Origin: Streptomyces sp. NBC_00236
GTDB taxonomy: Bacteria > Actinomycetota > Actinomycetes > Streptomycetales > Streptomycetaceae
Direction of reading: 5' to 3'
Assembly (NCBI RefSeq): GCF_036195045.1
Contig: NZ_CP108100.1
Coordinates: forward strand, 2,170,001-2,234,000
Length of the DNA stretch: 64,000 bases
The notes beneath the pieces are model-generated. The model was not told where the DNA came from, did not search any database, and was given only the letters and a program-made list of their open reading frames with translations. Within the stretch, counting starts at the first letter, position 1. Every line of letters begins with the position of its first letter. A program made the translations under genes and the position numbers. Shown piece after piece: positions 51,718 to 60,053 of the stretch.

Positions 51718-52578
51718 ATGACCCCGCACACGCTCGCCTCCCCCACGGCCGACGGCACGGTCACACTGCGCGATCCCGGCCCCGGGCTGGTCGTGCTCGA
51801 CCCCGTCCGCGCCGCCCTGCTGCACGAACTCGACGCCCACTTCACGGAGCTCGCCCAGCAGCTGGCCGCACCCGCGGTCGTCGGACCACCGCTGCTGCCC
51901 GCCGAGGGCCTGTCCCGGCTCGACTACTTCCGCAACTTCCCCCACCTGGGCGTCAGCGCCGCCGGCTTTCCGCCGGAGTCGGTCGACCAGCTCGCGGAAG
52001 GGCAGGCCGTGGCGGACCAGCCGGTGCGGCCCACCGGCTACATGCTGCCCTCGGCCACCTGTTACGGCCTGCTGCTCTCACTCGCCGGACAGGAGGTGGG
52101 CGCCGAACTCCGGCTGACCGCCGTCGGCCGCTGCTTCCGCAACGAGGACCACTACGACGGACTGCGCCGCCTCTGGGGCTTCCACATGCGTGAGGTGCTC
52201 TACACGGGGAACGCCGATGGTGCCCGTGAACACCTCGCGGTTTCACGGGAGTTCATCGAGTCCCTGGCCGGCCGCCTCGGCGTGCGGTTGTCGTACGAGC
52301 CCGCCAACGACCCCTTCTACGACAAGAGCGGCTCGCGCGCCAGGCTCATGGCGCTCGACCCGGTCAAGTACGAGTTCCTCGCGAGCGACGGCACCGCCAT
52401 CGCCTCCGTCAACCGGCACCGCAACTTCTTCGGCGAACGGCTCGGCATCACCGCCGGCGGCGAGGTCGCCCACAGCAGTTGCACCGCGTTCGGCGTCGAG
52501 CGCTGGGTCCACGCGATGATCCTGACGCACGGCAGCGCCGAAGCCGCCCTGGACCGGGTCCGCGATGTCCGCGCCTGA
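51718..52578 (+). CDS. SerRS-like amino acid:carrier-protein ligase
   Basis: A 286-residue class II aminoacyl-tRNA-synthetase core without a tRNA-binding arm. Motif 2 is CFRNE (139-143), motif 3 is FGVERW (258-263), and three residues match the zinc ligands of atypical SerRS homologues: Cys115 (SATCYG), Glu159 (MREVLYTG) and Cys255 (HSSCTAFG). Bradyrhizobium-type homologues activate small amino acids as adenylates and load them on a carrier-protein phosphopantetheine arm. The carrier protein two genes downstream is the obvious partner. ATG 51718 has AAGGAG 8 nt upstream. Confidence 0.87.
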   Translation: MTPHTLASPTADGTVTLRDPGPGLVVLDPVRAALLHELDAHFTELAQQLAAPAVVGPPLLPAEGLSRLDYFRNFPHLGVSAAGFPPESVDQLAEGQAVADQPVRPTGYMLPSATCYGLLLSLAGQEVGAELRLTAVGRCFRNEDHYDGLRRLWGFHMREVLYTGNADGAREHLAVSREFIESLAGRLGVRLSYEPANDPFYDKSGSRARLMALDPVKYEFLASDGTAIASVNRHRNFFGERLGITAGGEVAHSSCTAFGVERWVHAMILTHGSAEAALDRVRDVRA

Positions 52579-53581
52579 CGTGCGGGCGGCCGTCGAACGC
52601 GGGGCGCGCGCCCTCGGTGTCGACTTCCCGCTCATCCAGGCGGGCATGGGCGGCATCGCCGGCCCCGCGCTCGCCGGCGCCGTCAGCGCGAGCGGGGCGC
52701 TGGGCACCGTCGCGCTCTACAAGAGCGATCCCGGTCAGGCCGCGGCCCTCGTCGAGGACACCGCCCGCCGTACCGACCGGACCTTCGGGGTCAACGTCAT
52801 CCCCGAGGTCGCGGGCGGGCTGCTGGCCGGCCAGGTCGCCGCCGTCCTGCACCGGGCCGACCGGCGGATCACCGTCAACAGTTACGGTCTGCCGCCGCAG
52901 CGGACGGCCACGGCCGTGACCGAGGCGGGGCACCGGCTCCTCGTCCAGGTCGGCAGCGCCTCCGACGCCTCGGCCGCGGCCGGTCTCGGCGCCGACGCCG
53001 TGGTGCTCCAGGGGGTCGAGGCCGGTGGCCATCACCTGGGCACGGAGCCCCTGCGCGACCTCCTGGCGCGGCACGGCCTGGACATCCCGGTGTTCGCGGC
53101 GGGTGCGGTCTCCTGCGGTGCGGATCTGTTCGACGCCGTGCGCGGCGGCGCGTCCGGGGCCTCGTGCGGCACGCTCTTCGTGGCCACCGAGGAGTCCACC
53201 GCTCATCCCGAATACCAGCAGGCCCTGCTCCGGGCCCGGCCCGCGGACACCGTCGTCACCGACCGGTACGCGATCGGCTGGCCCGGGCGCCCGCACCGGG
53301 TGCTGCGCGGACCGGTCACCGACTCCCCCGAGCCCCTGCCCGCCACACTGATCGCCTGGACCACCGTCATGGGAGACCGGCGGCCGGTCCCGCGCGGCTC
53401 CGCCGCCGCCCCCACCGTGGAGGCGACCGGCCGCATCGCGGAGATGGCCCAGTACGCCGGGCTCGGCTGCGGCGCGGTGACCCGCCGCGAGCCGGCGGCC
53501 ACCGTGATCGCCCGGCTGCGCGCCGAGTTCGCGGAGGCCCTCGCGGCGGCTGTCACCCCACCCGCCCCGGCCGGACGATGA
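52565..53581 (+). CDS. Nitronate monooxygenase/FabK-like FMN protein
   Basis: A 338-residue TIM-barrel flavoprotein of the 2-nitropropane dioxygenase family: FPLIQAGMGGIAGPALAGAVSASGALGT, FGVNVIPE, VVLQGVEAGGHH with the catalytic-type His, VFAAGAVSCG and AVRGGASGASCGTLF. Members either oxidise nitronates or reduce enoyl-ACP (FabK). Next to an N-oxygenase, a nitronate or nitro intermediate is an attractive substrate, but this is inferred. ATG 52565 overlaps the ligase gene by 14 nt. Confidence 0.87.
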   Translation: MSAPDVRAAVERGARALGVDFPLIQAGMGGIAGPALAGAVSASGALGTVALYKSDPGQAAALVEDTARRTDRTFGVNVIPEVAGGLLAGQVAAVLHRADRRITVNSYGLPPQRTATAVTEAGHRLLVQVGSASDASAAAGLGADAVVLQGVEAGGHHLGTEPLRDLLARHGLDIPVFAAGAVSCGADLFDAVRGGASGASCGTLFVATEESTAHPEYQQALLRARPADTVVTDRYAIGWPGRPHRVLRGPVTDSPEPLPATLIAWTTVMGDRRPVPRGSAAAPTVEATGRIAEMAQYAGLGCGAVTRREPAATVIARLRAEFAEALAAAVTPPAPAGR

Positions 53582-54345
53582 CCGCCCACCGCCCGGCCCC
53601 CCACTCCCTCCGGGCGGCGATCGGCCGGCTGCTCGGTCCCGGCGTCGCGGAGCGGAGCGGCCCGGACGGTGTCCGCCTCGGCATCGACCTGGTGCACGTC
53701 CCCCGGATCGCGGCACTGATGGCTCGGCACGGCGAGCGCTGGCTGGCCGACCACTTCACCGAGCGCGAGCGCGACCAGCTGGCCGTGGTCCGCGGGACAC
53801 CGACGGCCACGGTCGCCGGGCGGATCGCGGCCAAGGAGTCCTTCATCAAAGTCCTCGCACCGACCGGGCAGTTGGTGCTCACCCGGGACATCGAGGTGCT
53901 GCGCGGCCCCGGCGGCGCCCCGCTCGTCCACCCACGCGGCTCGGCCCTGCGGCAGCTACGCGCGCACGGCATCGACCGATGGACCGTCAGCATCACGCAC
54001 GAGGGCGAGTGGGCCCTCGCCGTGGCCGCGGGCTGCCACCCGACGCCCTCCCCCGCACCCCTGTCAGCACCACCGCAACCAGCATCGGAATCAGGAGTAC
54101 TCATGGAACGCATCGCCGCATGGATCCAGTCCAAGAACCCCGAGCTCGACCGCCCGGTCACCCCACAGGAGGACCTCATCGAGGGCCGTCTGATCGACTC
54201 CCTCGACTTCCTGGAGTTCATCTACCTCCTGGAGGACGTGTCCGGCACCACGATCGACCTCCAGGAGGTCAGCGTGGACGACTTCCGCTCCCTGGACCGG
54301 ATCCGCGAACGCTTCCTCGGGCACCCGGCCCCGGCCACCCCGTGA
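53578..54345 (+). CDS. AcpS-type phosphopantetheinyl transferase fused in frame to an acyl carrier protein
   Basis: A single 255-residue frame. Residues about 35-160 are an AcpS-type transferase: LGIDLVHVPRIAAL (metal Asp), HFTERERDQL, GRIAAKESFIKVL (catalytic Glu/Lys) and the C-terminal ITHEGEWALAVA. A Pro/Ser/Ala linker (about 161-175) leads to a carrier protein whose Ser208 lies in GRLIDSLDFLEF. No stop separates them, yet AGGAG sits 5 nt before an in-frame ATG (54103), so a free 80-residue carrier could also be made. ATG 53578 overlaps the upstream stop (ATGA); the end overlaps the ATP-grasp gene (GTGA). Confidence 0.85.
   Translation: MTAHRPAPHSLRAAIGRLLGPGVAERSGPDGVRLGIDLVHVPRIAALMARHGERWLADHFTERERDQLAVVRGTPTATVAGRIAAKESFIKVLAPTGQLVLTRDIEVLRGPGGAPLVHPRGSALRQLRAHGIDRWTVSITHEGEWALAVAAGCHPTPSPAPLSAPPQPASESGVLMERIAAWIQSKNPELDRPVTPQEDLIEGRLIDSLDFLEFIYLLEDVSGTTIDLQEVSVDDFRSLDRIRERFLGHPAPATP
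54091..54105 (+). promoter_or_regulatory. Internal ribosome-binding site for a free carrier protein
   Basis: AGGAG (54093-54097) precedes the in-frame ATG 54103 by 5 nt at the transferase/carrier boundary. It suggests that both a fused and a free 80-residue carrier protein (54103-54345) are produced, or that the fusion arose recently from two genes by loss of a stop. Confidence 0.6.
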
Positions 54346-55499
54346 GCACCGTCCGCTTCGGCAGCTGCGACGCCGAGCACCGGTGGAGGCCCCCCGGGCT
54401 GGTGGCGCTGCCCGCAGTGCGCGACCGGCACGCGGAGCAGTTGCTGCGCGCCATGGACGAGCTCCAGGCCGTGCTCTGCGCGCCCGGTGACGTACTCCTG
54501 ACGAGCCGTCGGCCCGTGCCGGCGTTCACCGACCTGATGCGGGCCGCGGGGTTCGCGGGGCAGCATCTGGCGGTCCCCGGTGACCCGGACCGCCCCGTCG
54601 AGGAACGCCTCGCGTCCCTCGGCCTGCCCGGCCTGGCCGGGGCACGGCCCGCCCCGTACGCGGTCCTGCCCGGCACCCACGCGGCGGCGAAGGCACTGGG
54701 CCTGGCCGGCGAGCTGCCCGACCCGGAAGCCGTTCGGCTGGTCAACTCCAAGACCTGGTCCACCCGCCTGGGACTGCCCGGCAGCGGCACGGTGGTCACC
54801 TCACCGGAGGAGCTGCGCGCCGCCGCCGTCGCGCCGTGTGTGGTCAAGGACCCCTATGGCGTCTCAGGACAGGGAAACATCGTCGTCGACGCCCCCGGCC
54901 GGCTGGCCCTGATCGAACGGCACCTCGCCCGGACACCAGGACGCGTCGAACTGATCGTGCAGCCGCTGTACACCCGGGCCGACGACTTCGCCGCCCACCT
55001 CACCGTCGACAGTGCGGATCACGTCACCTGGCACGGCATCCGGCAGATCCACAACGAGGGCCACGCCTACCGCGGTTCCTCGGCCCCTGCCCCCGGGCTG
55101 CTGCGCCGCCTGGACCGGGCCGGGTACCGCGCGACGGTGGAGGCGGTCGCGGCCGAGGCCGCCGCCGCCGGATACCGCGGCCCGTTGTCCGTGGACTCCA
55201 TGACGACGGCTTCGGGCGAGCTGATCCCGGTCCTGGAGGTCAACGCGCGCCTCTCCCCCGGCATGATCGCCCAGCTCCTCGGCGCTCGGCTGCACCTGCG
55301 CACCGTACCTTTGCGCGACACCGGCTCCTTCGAGCGGCTGGTGCATCTGCTCGACGAGGAGGGACTGCTGGTTCAGGACGGCCGCGGGGTCCTGCCCCTG
55401 GCCGCGGGAACGCTCGCACCGCCCCGGGGCTGGCTCTTCTATGCGGTCCTCGGTGACATCGCCCCCGATCTGGACGCCGTACTGCACGCGCTGGCCTGA
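54342..55499 (+). CDS. ATP-grasp carboxylate-amine ligase-like protein
   Basis: A 385-residue protein with an ATP-grasp fold in the second half: CVVKDPYGVSGQGNIVV (ATP-binding Lys and glycine loop), VELIVQPL, and VLEVNARLSPGMIAQLL with the metal-binding Glu-x-Asn. Such stand-alone ligases join amino acids to amines or to carrier proteins (as BtrJ does in butirosin biosynthesis). GTG 54342 overlaps the carrier-protein stop. It is a second candidate, besides the condensation protein, for amide formation in the pathway. Confidence 0.85.
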   Translation: MSTVRFGSCDAEHRWRPPGLVALPAVRDRHAEQLLRAMDELQAVLCAPGDVLLTSRRPVPAFTDLMRAAGFAGQHLAVPGDPDRPVEERLASLGLPGLAGARPAPYAVLPGTHAAAKALGLAGELPDPEAVRLVNSKTWSTRLGLPGSGTVVTSPEELRAAAVAPCVVKDPYGVSGQGNIVVDAPGRLALIERHLARTPGRVELIVQPLYTRADDFAAHLTVDSADHVTWHGIRQIHNEGHAYRGSSAPAPGLLRRLDRAGYRATVEAVAAEAAAAGYRGPLSVDSMTTASGELIPVLEVNARLSPGMIAQLLGARLHLRTVPLRDTGSFERLVHLLDEEGLLVQDGRGVLPLAAGTLAPPRGWLFYAVLGDIAPDLDAVLHALA

Positions 55500-55555
55500 T
55501 CCCCCTTCCCACCCGAACCCCCACGCCCGTGCCCTGTGCCCGGCAAGGAGAAACC

Positions 55556-56299
55556 ATGGCAGGCAGTTCCTACGACGCCCAGGCGGCCGCCGACTACCGG
55601 GCCGCCCGCGAGATCCCCCTGGAGGGGCTCACGGCCTGGCGGCAGGCCATCGCCGAGACGCTCCGGCCGCGGCCCGGCATGACCGTCCTCGACGTCGGCG
55701 CCGGCACCGGCGGTTTCGCCACGGCCTTCCGTGACTGGTTCGGTGTGCGGGTGCTGGCCATCGAACCGGCCGCCGCGATGCGCGCGCTCATCACCACCGG
55801 CGACGGGATCGAGGCGCTCGACGGACGTGCCGAGGGACTGCCCGTGCCCGACGCGAGCGCGGACGCCGCCTGGCTGGGTTCCGTCATCCACCATCTGTCC
55901 GACCTGGATGCGGCCGCCCGGGAACTGCGCCGCGCTCTCAGGCCCGGCGCCCCGGTGCTCATCCGGAACGCGTTCCCGGGCCGCTGCGATCGCGACCTGC
56001 GTGTCCGCTTCTTCCCGGAGACGGCTGAGGGCATCGACGCGTACCCCGGCGTCGACACGGTCGTCGCGGCCTTCGCCGCCGCCGGCTTCGCACGCACGGT
56101 GCTGCTGCGGTCCCTGCCCCAGCAGTCCGCCCCCACACTCACCGAGTACGCCGGACGCCTGCGCCGCGACGCCGACTCGAAACTGCGCGCACTGCCCGAC
56201 GACGTCTACGCCCAAGGCCTCGCCCGCCTGCGCAGCGCCGCGGCGCGGTCTCCCCAGGAGCCCGCCACCAGCTGGATGGACCTGCTGGTCCTGGTATGA
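55556..56299 (+). CDS. Class I SAM-dependent methyltransferase of the biosynthetic cluster
   Basis: A 247-residue methyltransferase with motif I VLDVGAGTGGFATAF, acidic residue in VLAIEPAAAM, and GSVIHHLSDLDAAARELRRALRPGAPVLI. ATG 55556 has AAGGAG 6 nt upstream. It follows the ATP-grasp gene by 56 bp on the same strand and is probably the last gene of the operon, methylating an N, O or carboxyl group of the product. Confidence 0.87.
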   Translation: MAGSSYDAQAAADYRAAREIPLEGLTAWRQAIAETLRPRPGMTVLDVGAGTGGFATAFRDWFGVRVLAIEPAAAMRALITTGDGIEALDGRAEGLPVPDASADAAWLGSVIHHLSDLDAAARELRRALRPGAPVLIRNAFPGRCDRDLRVRFFPETAEGIDAYPGVDTVVAAFAAAGFARTVLLRSLPQQSAPTLTEYAGRLRRDADSKLRALPDDVYAQGLARLRSAAARSPQEPATSWMDLLVLV

Positions 56300-56412
56300 C
56301 CTGACGCCCGGGGCCGGGGCACGCACCACGTACGCCGCCACCATGCCGGGGCGGGAGGGTGTGTGCACCGGCGCCATGTGACACGGGCCGCCGCGTACCT
56401 ACGGTGACGGCC

Positions 56413-57231
56413 ATGGAGACTTCCCGCAGACCGGATCACGAGCCCGCCGCCCCTTCCCCCGGCGGATCACCGCAGGTACCCGCAGCACCGCTGCTGGCCG
56501 GGCGCACCGCGCTGGTCACCGGTGCGGCGAGCGGTATCGGGCGGGCCTGTGCGCAGGCGCTGGCCTCGGCGGGAGCGCATGTGCACGTGGTGGACCGGTC
56601 GGGCGAGGCGGCGAAGGGCCTTGCGGAGGAGATCGGCGGGACGGCCTGGGTGGTGGACCTGTCCGACCCCGCGGTCGTCGACACACTCCCGGCCGACGCG
56701 GACGTCGTGGTCAACAACGCGGGGATCCAGCACGTCGCACCCGTCCACGAGTTCCCGCCGGACCGGTTCGCGCTGATCCAGCGCGTGATGGTGGAGACCC
56801 CGTTCCGCATCTTGCGCCGGACCCTGCCGGGCATGTACGAACGCGGCTGGGGGCGCGTGGTCAACATCTCGTCGGTGCACGGGCTGCGCGCGAGTCCCTA
56901 CAAGTCGGCCTATGTCACGGCCAAGCACGCGTTGGAGGGGCTGAGCAAGGTGGTGGCGCTCGAAGCGGCGGAGTACGGGGTGACGAGCAACTGCGTCAGC
57001 CCCGGCTACGTACGCACTCCCCTGGTCGAGAACCAGATCGCCGACCAGGCACGGACGCACGGCATCTCGGAGGCGGACGTGGTGGGGCGGGTGATGCTGG
57101 AGCGCAGCGCGATCAAGCGGCTGATCGAGCCGGCGGACGTCGCCGAGGCGGTCCTGTGGCTGTGCGGGCCGCGGACCGGCCACATCACGGGCACCTCGCT
57201 CTCCATGGACGGCGGCTGGACCGCCAACTGA
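56413..57231 (+). CDS. 3-hydroxybutyrate dehydrogenase (SDR)
   Basis: A 272-residue SDR. Besides TGAASGIG and NNAGIQ, it has the 3-hydroxybutyrate dehydrogenase signature HGLRASPYKSAYVTAKHALEG followed by SNCVSPGYVRTPLV and SAIKRLIEPADVAEA. It oxidises 3-hydroxybutyrate to acetoacetate with NAD. It probably does not belong to the biosynthetic operon (113-bp gap) but pairs with the PucR-type regulator just downstream. The extracellular PHB-depolymerase-like enzyme at 43419 could supply its substrate. Confidence 0.92.
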   Translation: METSRRPDHEPAAPSPGGSPQVPAAPLLAGRTALVTGAASGIGRACAQALASAGAHVHVVDRSGEAAKGLAEEIGGTAWVVDLSDPAVVDTLPADADVVVNNAGIQHVAPVHEFPPDRFALIQRVMVETPFRILRRTLPGMYERGWGRVVNISSVHGLRASPYKSAYVTAKHALEGLSKVVALEAAEYGVTSNCVSPGYVRTPLVENQIADQARTHGISEADVVGRVMLERSAIKRLIEPADVAEAVLWLCGPRTGHITGTSLSMDGGWTAN

Positions 57232-57266
57232 CCGGCCCGCACCACCCCCTACGAACGCTGGACGCC

Positions 57267-59246
57267 ATGCCTGAACCGCTCCCCTCCGCCGCGCCCCACC
57301 TCCGGCGCCTGTTCGACCTGCTGGCCGACGACGCGCCCGCGGAGGCGCTGGGGGCGGTCTCCTCGCAGGCGCGGGGGGACGGTGTGCCCGCCGAGGAGCT
57401 CGCCGAGGTGGAGCGGGCCACGGCCACCGCGCTGCGGATCAGGGGCGCCCTGCGGCAGCACCGGCGTCGCGAGCTCCAGCTCACCGCGCTGTTCGACACG
57501 GCGGGCGACCTGGCGGCCTCCCGGGATCTGGACGACGTGCTGAAGGCGATCGTGCGGCGGGCCAGGATGCTGCTGGGCACGGACACGGCCTATCTGACGC
57601 TTCCGGACGAGGAGGCGGGCGACACCTACATGCGGGTCACCGACGGGTCGGTGTCGGTCCTCTTCCAGCGGCTGCGCCTGGAACTCGGCGAGGGGCTTGG
57701 CGGTCTGGTGGCACAGACCGCGAGCCCGTACGCGACGCCGGACTACCCCGCCGACGAGCGCTTCCACCACACCCGCAACATCAACGCCGGGGTCCTGGAC
57801 GAGGGCCTGGTCGCCATCCTGGGCGTTCCCCTGCTGCTCGGTTCCAGCCGGGGCGGTACGGGAAAGGTGATCGGCGTCCTCTTCGCGGCCGACCGCGCGC
57901 CCCGGGTCTTCAGCCCCGACGAGGTCGCCCTGCTCTGTTCACTGGCCGCGCACGCCGCCATCGCCATCGACACGGCCCGCGCGCTCGCCGACACCACCGC
58001 GGCCCTGGCCGAACTGGCGGAGGCGAACGCGGAGCTGGCCGAGGCCAACGCCGCCGTACGGGCGCACTCGGCGGCCATGCGGCGGGCCGAGGAGTCGCAC
58101 GACCGGCTGACGGACCTGGTGCTGCGCGGCCGGGACGTGAAGGACGTCGCGGCGGCCGTCGCCGGACTGCTCGACTCCCCGCTGACCATCCACGACCCGG
58201 GCGGCCGCCCGCTGGCCGCGGTGCGCCCGGACGGGAGCGGCTTCGCCGCCGACAGCATGGATGCCGGGTGGCTGGCGGAGGCGGCCGAGGAGTCCCGTAC
58301 GGGGGCGCGTGCCGTGCACCGCGACGGGCGGGTGGTCTGCGCGGTGCTCGCCGGGCAGGAGCTGCTGGCCGGCCTGGTCCTGCACCGGGGCCGGGCGCTG
58401 GACGACTCCGACCGCAGACTCTTCGAACGCTCGGCGGTGGTCACGGGTCTGCTCCTGCTGCTGCGGCGCACGGTGGCCGAGACGGAGAACCGGATCCGGG
58501 GCGAGCTGATCGCCGACCTGCTGACGGACACCGGCCGCGACCCGGCGGGGCTGGCCGAGCGCGGCCGCCGCCTGGGCATCGACCTGGACCGCCCGCATCT
58601 GCTGCTGGTGGCGGAGACCGGGGCGCGGGAACGGCTGGCCCCGGCCGCCATGCGCTATCTGTTCGGCGGGGACATCCAGGGGGTGAGCGCCGAACACGCG
58701 GGCACGGTGGTGCTGTTGGTCGAGGACGACGGCACGGCCGCGGGCCGTGCGGCCCGCTCGGCGGCGGCCCAGCTGAGCCAGCTGGCGCAGTCCCCGGTCA
58801 CCGTGGCCGCCGCCGGGCCGGCCGGGGGACCCCGGGAGCTGGCGGCGGCGTACGGCGAGGCGGCACGGTGCCTGCGGGCGATGCGGGTGCTGGGGCGTAC
58901 GGGCGAGGGCGCGTGCGTGGAGGAACTCGGCTTCCTGGGCGTGGTCCTGGGCAACGCCCAGGACGTGGACGGCTTCGTGACGGCGGCACTGGGTCCGCTG
59001 CTGGAGTACGACGCGCAGCGCGGCACACATCTGGTGCGGACGCTGGGCGCGTACTTCGCCGCGGGCGGCAGCCTGATCCGGGCCAAGGACGAGCTGCACG
59101 TGCACGTGAACACGGTGGTGCAGCGCCTCGACCGGATCCAGGTGCTGCTGGGCCGGGACTGGAACGAACCGGACCGGGCGCTGGAGCTGCAACTGGCGCT
59201 GCGGCTTCATCTGTTGTCGGGCGCACGGCCTGCCGGCACCCGCTGA
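57267..59246 (+). CDS. PucR-type regulator with GAF domain
   Basis: A 659-residue regulator. The N-terminal helical part is followed by a GAF domain (about 75-240, LDDVLKAIVRRARMLLGTDTAYLTL), a coiled coil of EANAELAEANA repeats (about 250-285), a PucR-like middle domain and a C-terminal PucR HTH (AYFAAGGSLIRAKDELHVHV, then NTVVQRLDRIQ). It follows the 3-hydroxybutyrate dehydrogenase gene by 35 bp and probably activates it in response to a small metabolite bound by GAF. Confidence 0.9.
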   Translation: MPEPLPSAAPHLRRLFDLLADDAPAEALGAVSSQARGDGVPAEELAEVERATATALRIRGALRQHRRRELQLTALFDTAGDLAASRDLDDVLKAIVRRARMLLGTDTAYLTLPDEEAGDTYMRVTDGSVSVLFQRLRLELGEGLGGLVAQTASPYATPDYPADERFHHTRNINAGVLDEGLVAILGVPLLLGSSRGGTGKVIGVLFAADRAPRVFSPDEVALLCSLAAHAAIAIDTARALADTTAALAELAEANAELAEANAAVRAHSAAMRRAEESHDRLTDLVLRGRDVKDVAAAVAGLLDSPLTIHDPGGRPLAAVRPDGSGFAADSMDAGWLAEAAEESRTGARAVHRDGRVVCAVLAGQELLAGLVLHRGRALDDSDRRLFERSAVVTGLLLLLRRTVAETENRIRGELIADLLTDTGRDPAGLAERGRRLGIDLDRPHLLLVAETGARERLAPAAMRYLFGGDIQGVSAEHAGTVVLLVEDDGTAAGRAARSAAAQLSQLAQSPVTVAAAGPAGGPRELAAAYGEAARCLRAMRVLGRTGEGACVEELGFLGVVLGNAQDVDGFVTAALGPLLEYDAQRGTHLVRTLGAYFAAGGSLIRAKDELHVHVNTVVQRLDRIQVLLGRDWNEPDRALELQLALRLHLLSGARPAGTR

Positions 59247-59270
59247 AGGCTGCCCGCGCGGCGGGTGTCC

Positions 59271-59286
59271 TACACTCCGCCCCATG
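59271..59286 (+). promoter_or_regulatory. -10 element and leaderless start
   Basis: TACACT (59271-59276) ends 7 nt before ATG 59284, with no Shine-Dalgarno sequence between them. Confidence 0.45.
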
Positions 59287-60009
59287 AAGATCGCTACCGC
59301 CTCCGTCATCGCGGACCTGGCACCGTCGGGCGTGCTGAGGGCCTCGGTCAACCTCGGGAACCCGGTGCTGGCGCAGGGCACACCCGCCGACCCGGCCGGG
59401 GTCACGGTCGACCTCGCACGGGAGATCGGCGCACGTCTGGGCGTGCCGGTGGAGCTCCTCTGCTTCGACGCGGCCCGCAAGTCGTACGAGGCGATGGCCA
59501 CCGGCCGGGCCGACATCTGCTTCCTGGCGATCGATCCGGCGCGGGAGGCCGAGGTCGCCTTCACCGCCCCCTACGTGCTGATCGAGGGCGTGTACGCCGT
59601 GCCGGCCGGCTCGGAACTCGTCTCCGTCACCGATGTCGACCGGCAGGGCGTCCGGATCGGGGTGAAGCAGGGCTCCGCTTACGACCTGTTCCTGACCCGC
59701 ACCCTCCGGCACGCGTCGGTGGTGCGGGGCACGGAGGGCGTCGACGTCTTCCGCCAGCAGGGCCTGGAGGCAGCGGCCGGCATCCGGCAGCCGATGACGG
59801 AGTTCGTCGCGGCCGATCCGGACGGGGTGCGGCTGATCGAGGACAGGTTCATGGAGATCCGGCAGGCGGTGGGAACGACCCGGAGCCGGACGCCCGAGAC
59901 GGTGGACTTCCTGCGGGACGTGATCGAGGAGCTGAAGGCCACGGGTTTCGTGGCCGAAGCGCTGTGCCGCTCGCACCGGTCCGGTTCCCTGGTGGCCCCG
60001 CCCGCCTGA
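59284..60009 (+). CDS. Solute-binding protein-like (SBP_bac_3) protein without signal peptide
   Basis: A 241-residue type 2 periplasmic-binding fold, as in amino acid ABC binding proteins: LGNPVLAQG, VTVDLAREIGARLGVPVEL, YEAMATGRADICFLAID and VRIGVKQGSAYDLFLTR. It begins directly with the domain, with no signal peptide or lipobox, and no permease or ATPase genes are near. It is therefore cytoplasmic and may act as a sensor or an enzyme-like protein. A terminator hairpin spans its stop codon. Confidence 0.85.
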   Translation: MKIATASVIADLAPSGVLRASVNLGNPVLAQGTPADPAGVTVDLAREIGARLGVPVELLCFDAARKSYEAMATGRADICFLAIDPAREAEVAFTAPYVLIEGVYAVPAGSELVSVTDVDRQGVRIGVKQGSAYDLFLTRTLRHASVVRGTEGVDVFRQQGLEAAAGIRQPMTEFVAADPDGVRLIEDRFMEIRQAVGTTRSRTPETVDFLRDVIEELKATGFVAEALCRSHRSGSLVAPPA

Positions 60010-60018
60010 CGGGCGGGG
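59996..60018. terminator. Hairpin spanning the stop codon of the binding-protein-like gene
   Basis: A 9-bp perfect GC stem (59996-60004 with 60010-60018) with a 5-nt loop containing the TGA, between convergent genes. Confidence 0.6.
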
Positions 60019-60053
60019 GTCCGGCCCCTCAGTCGCGTCCCGCCCCGGCCCCC

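Noticed and set aside
56413..60009. Including the SDR, PucR regulator and binding-protein-like gene in the biosynthetic cluster
   Set aside because: The SDR carries the 3-hydroxybutyrate dehydrogenase signature and pairs with the regulator. Gaps and separate promoters argue for an independent locus.
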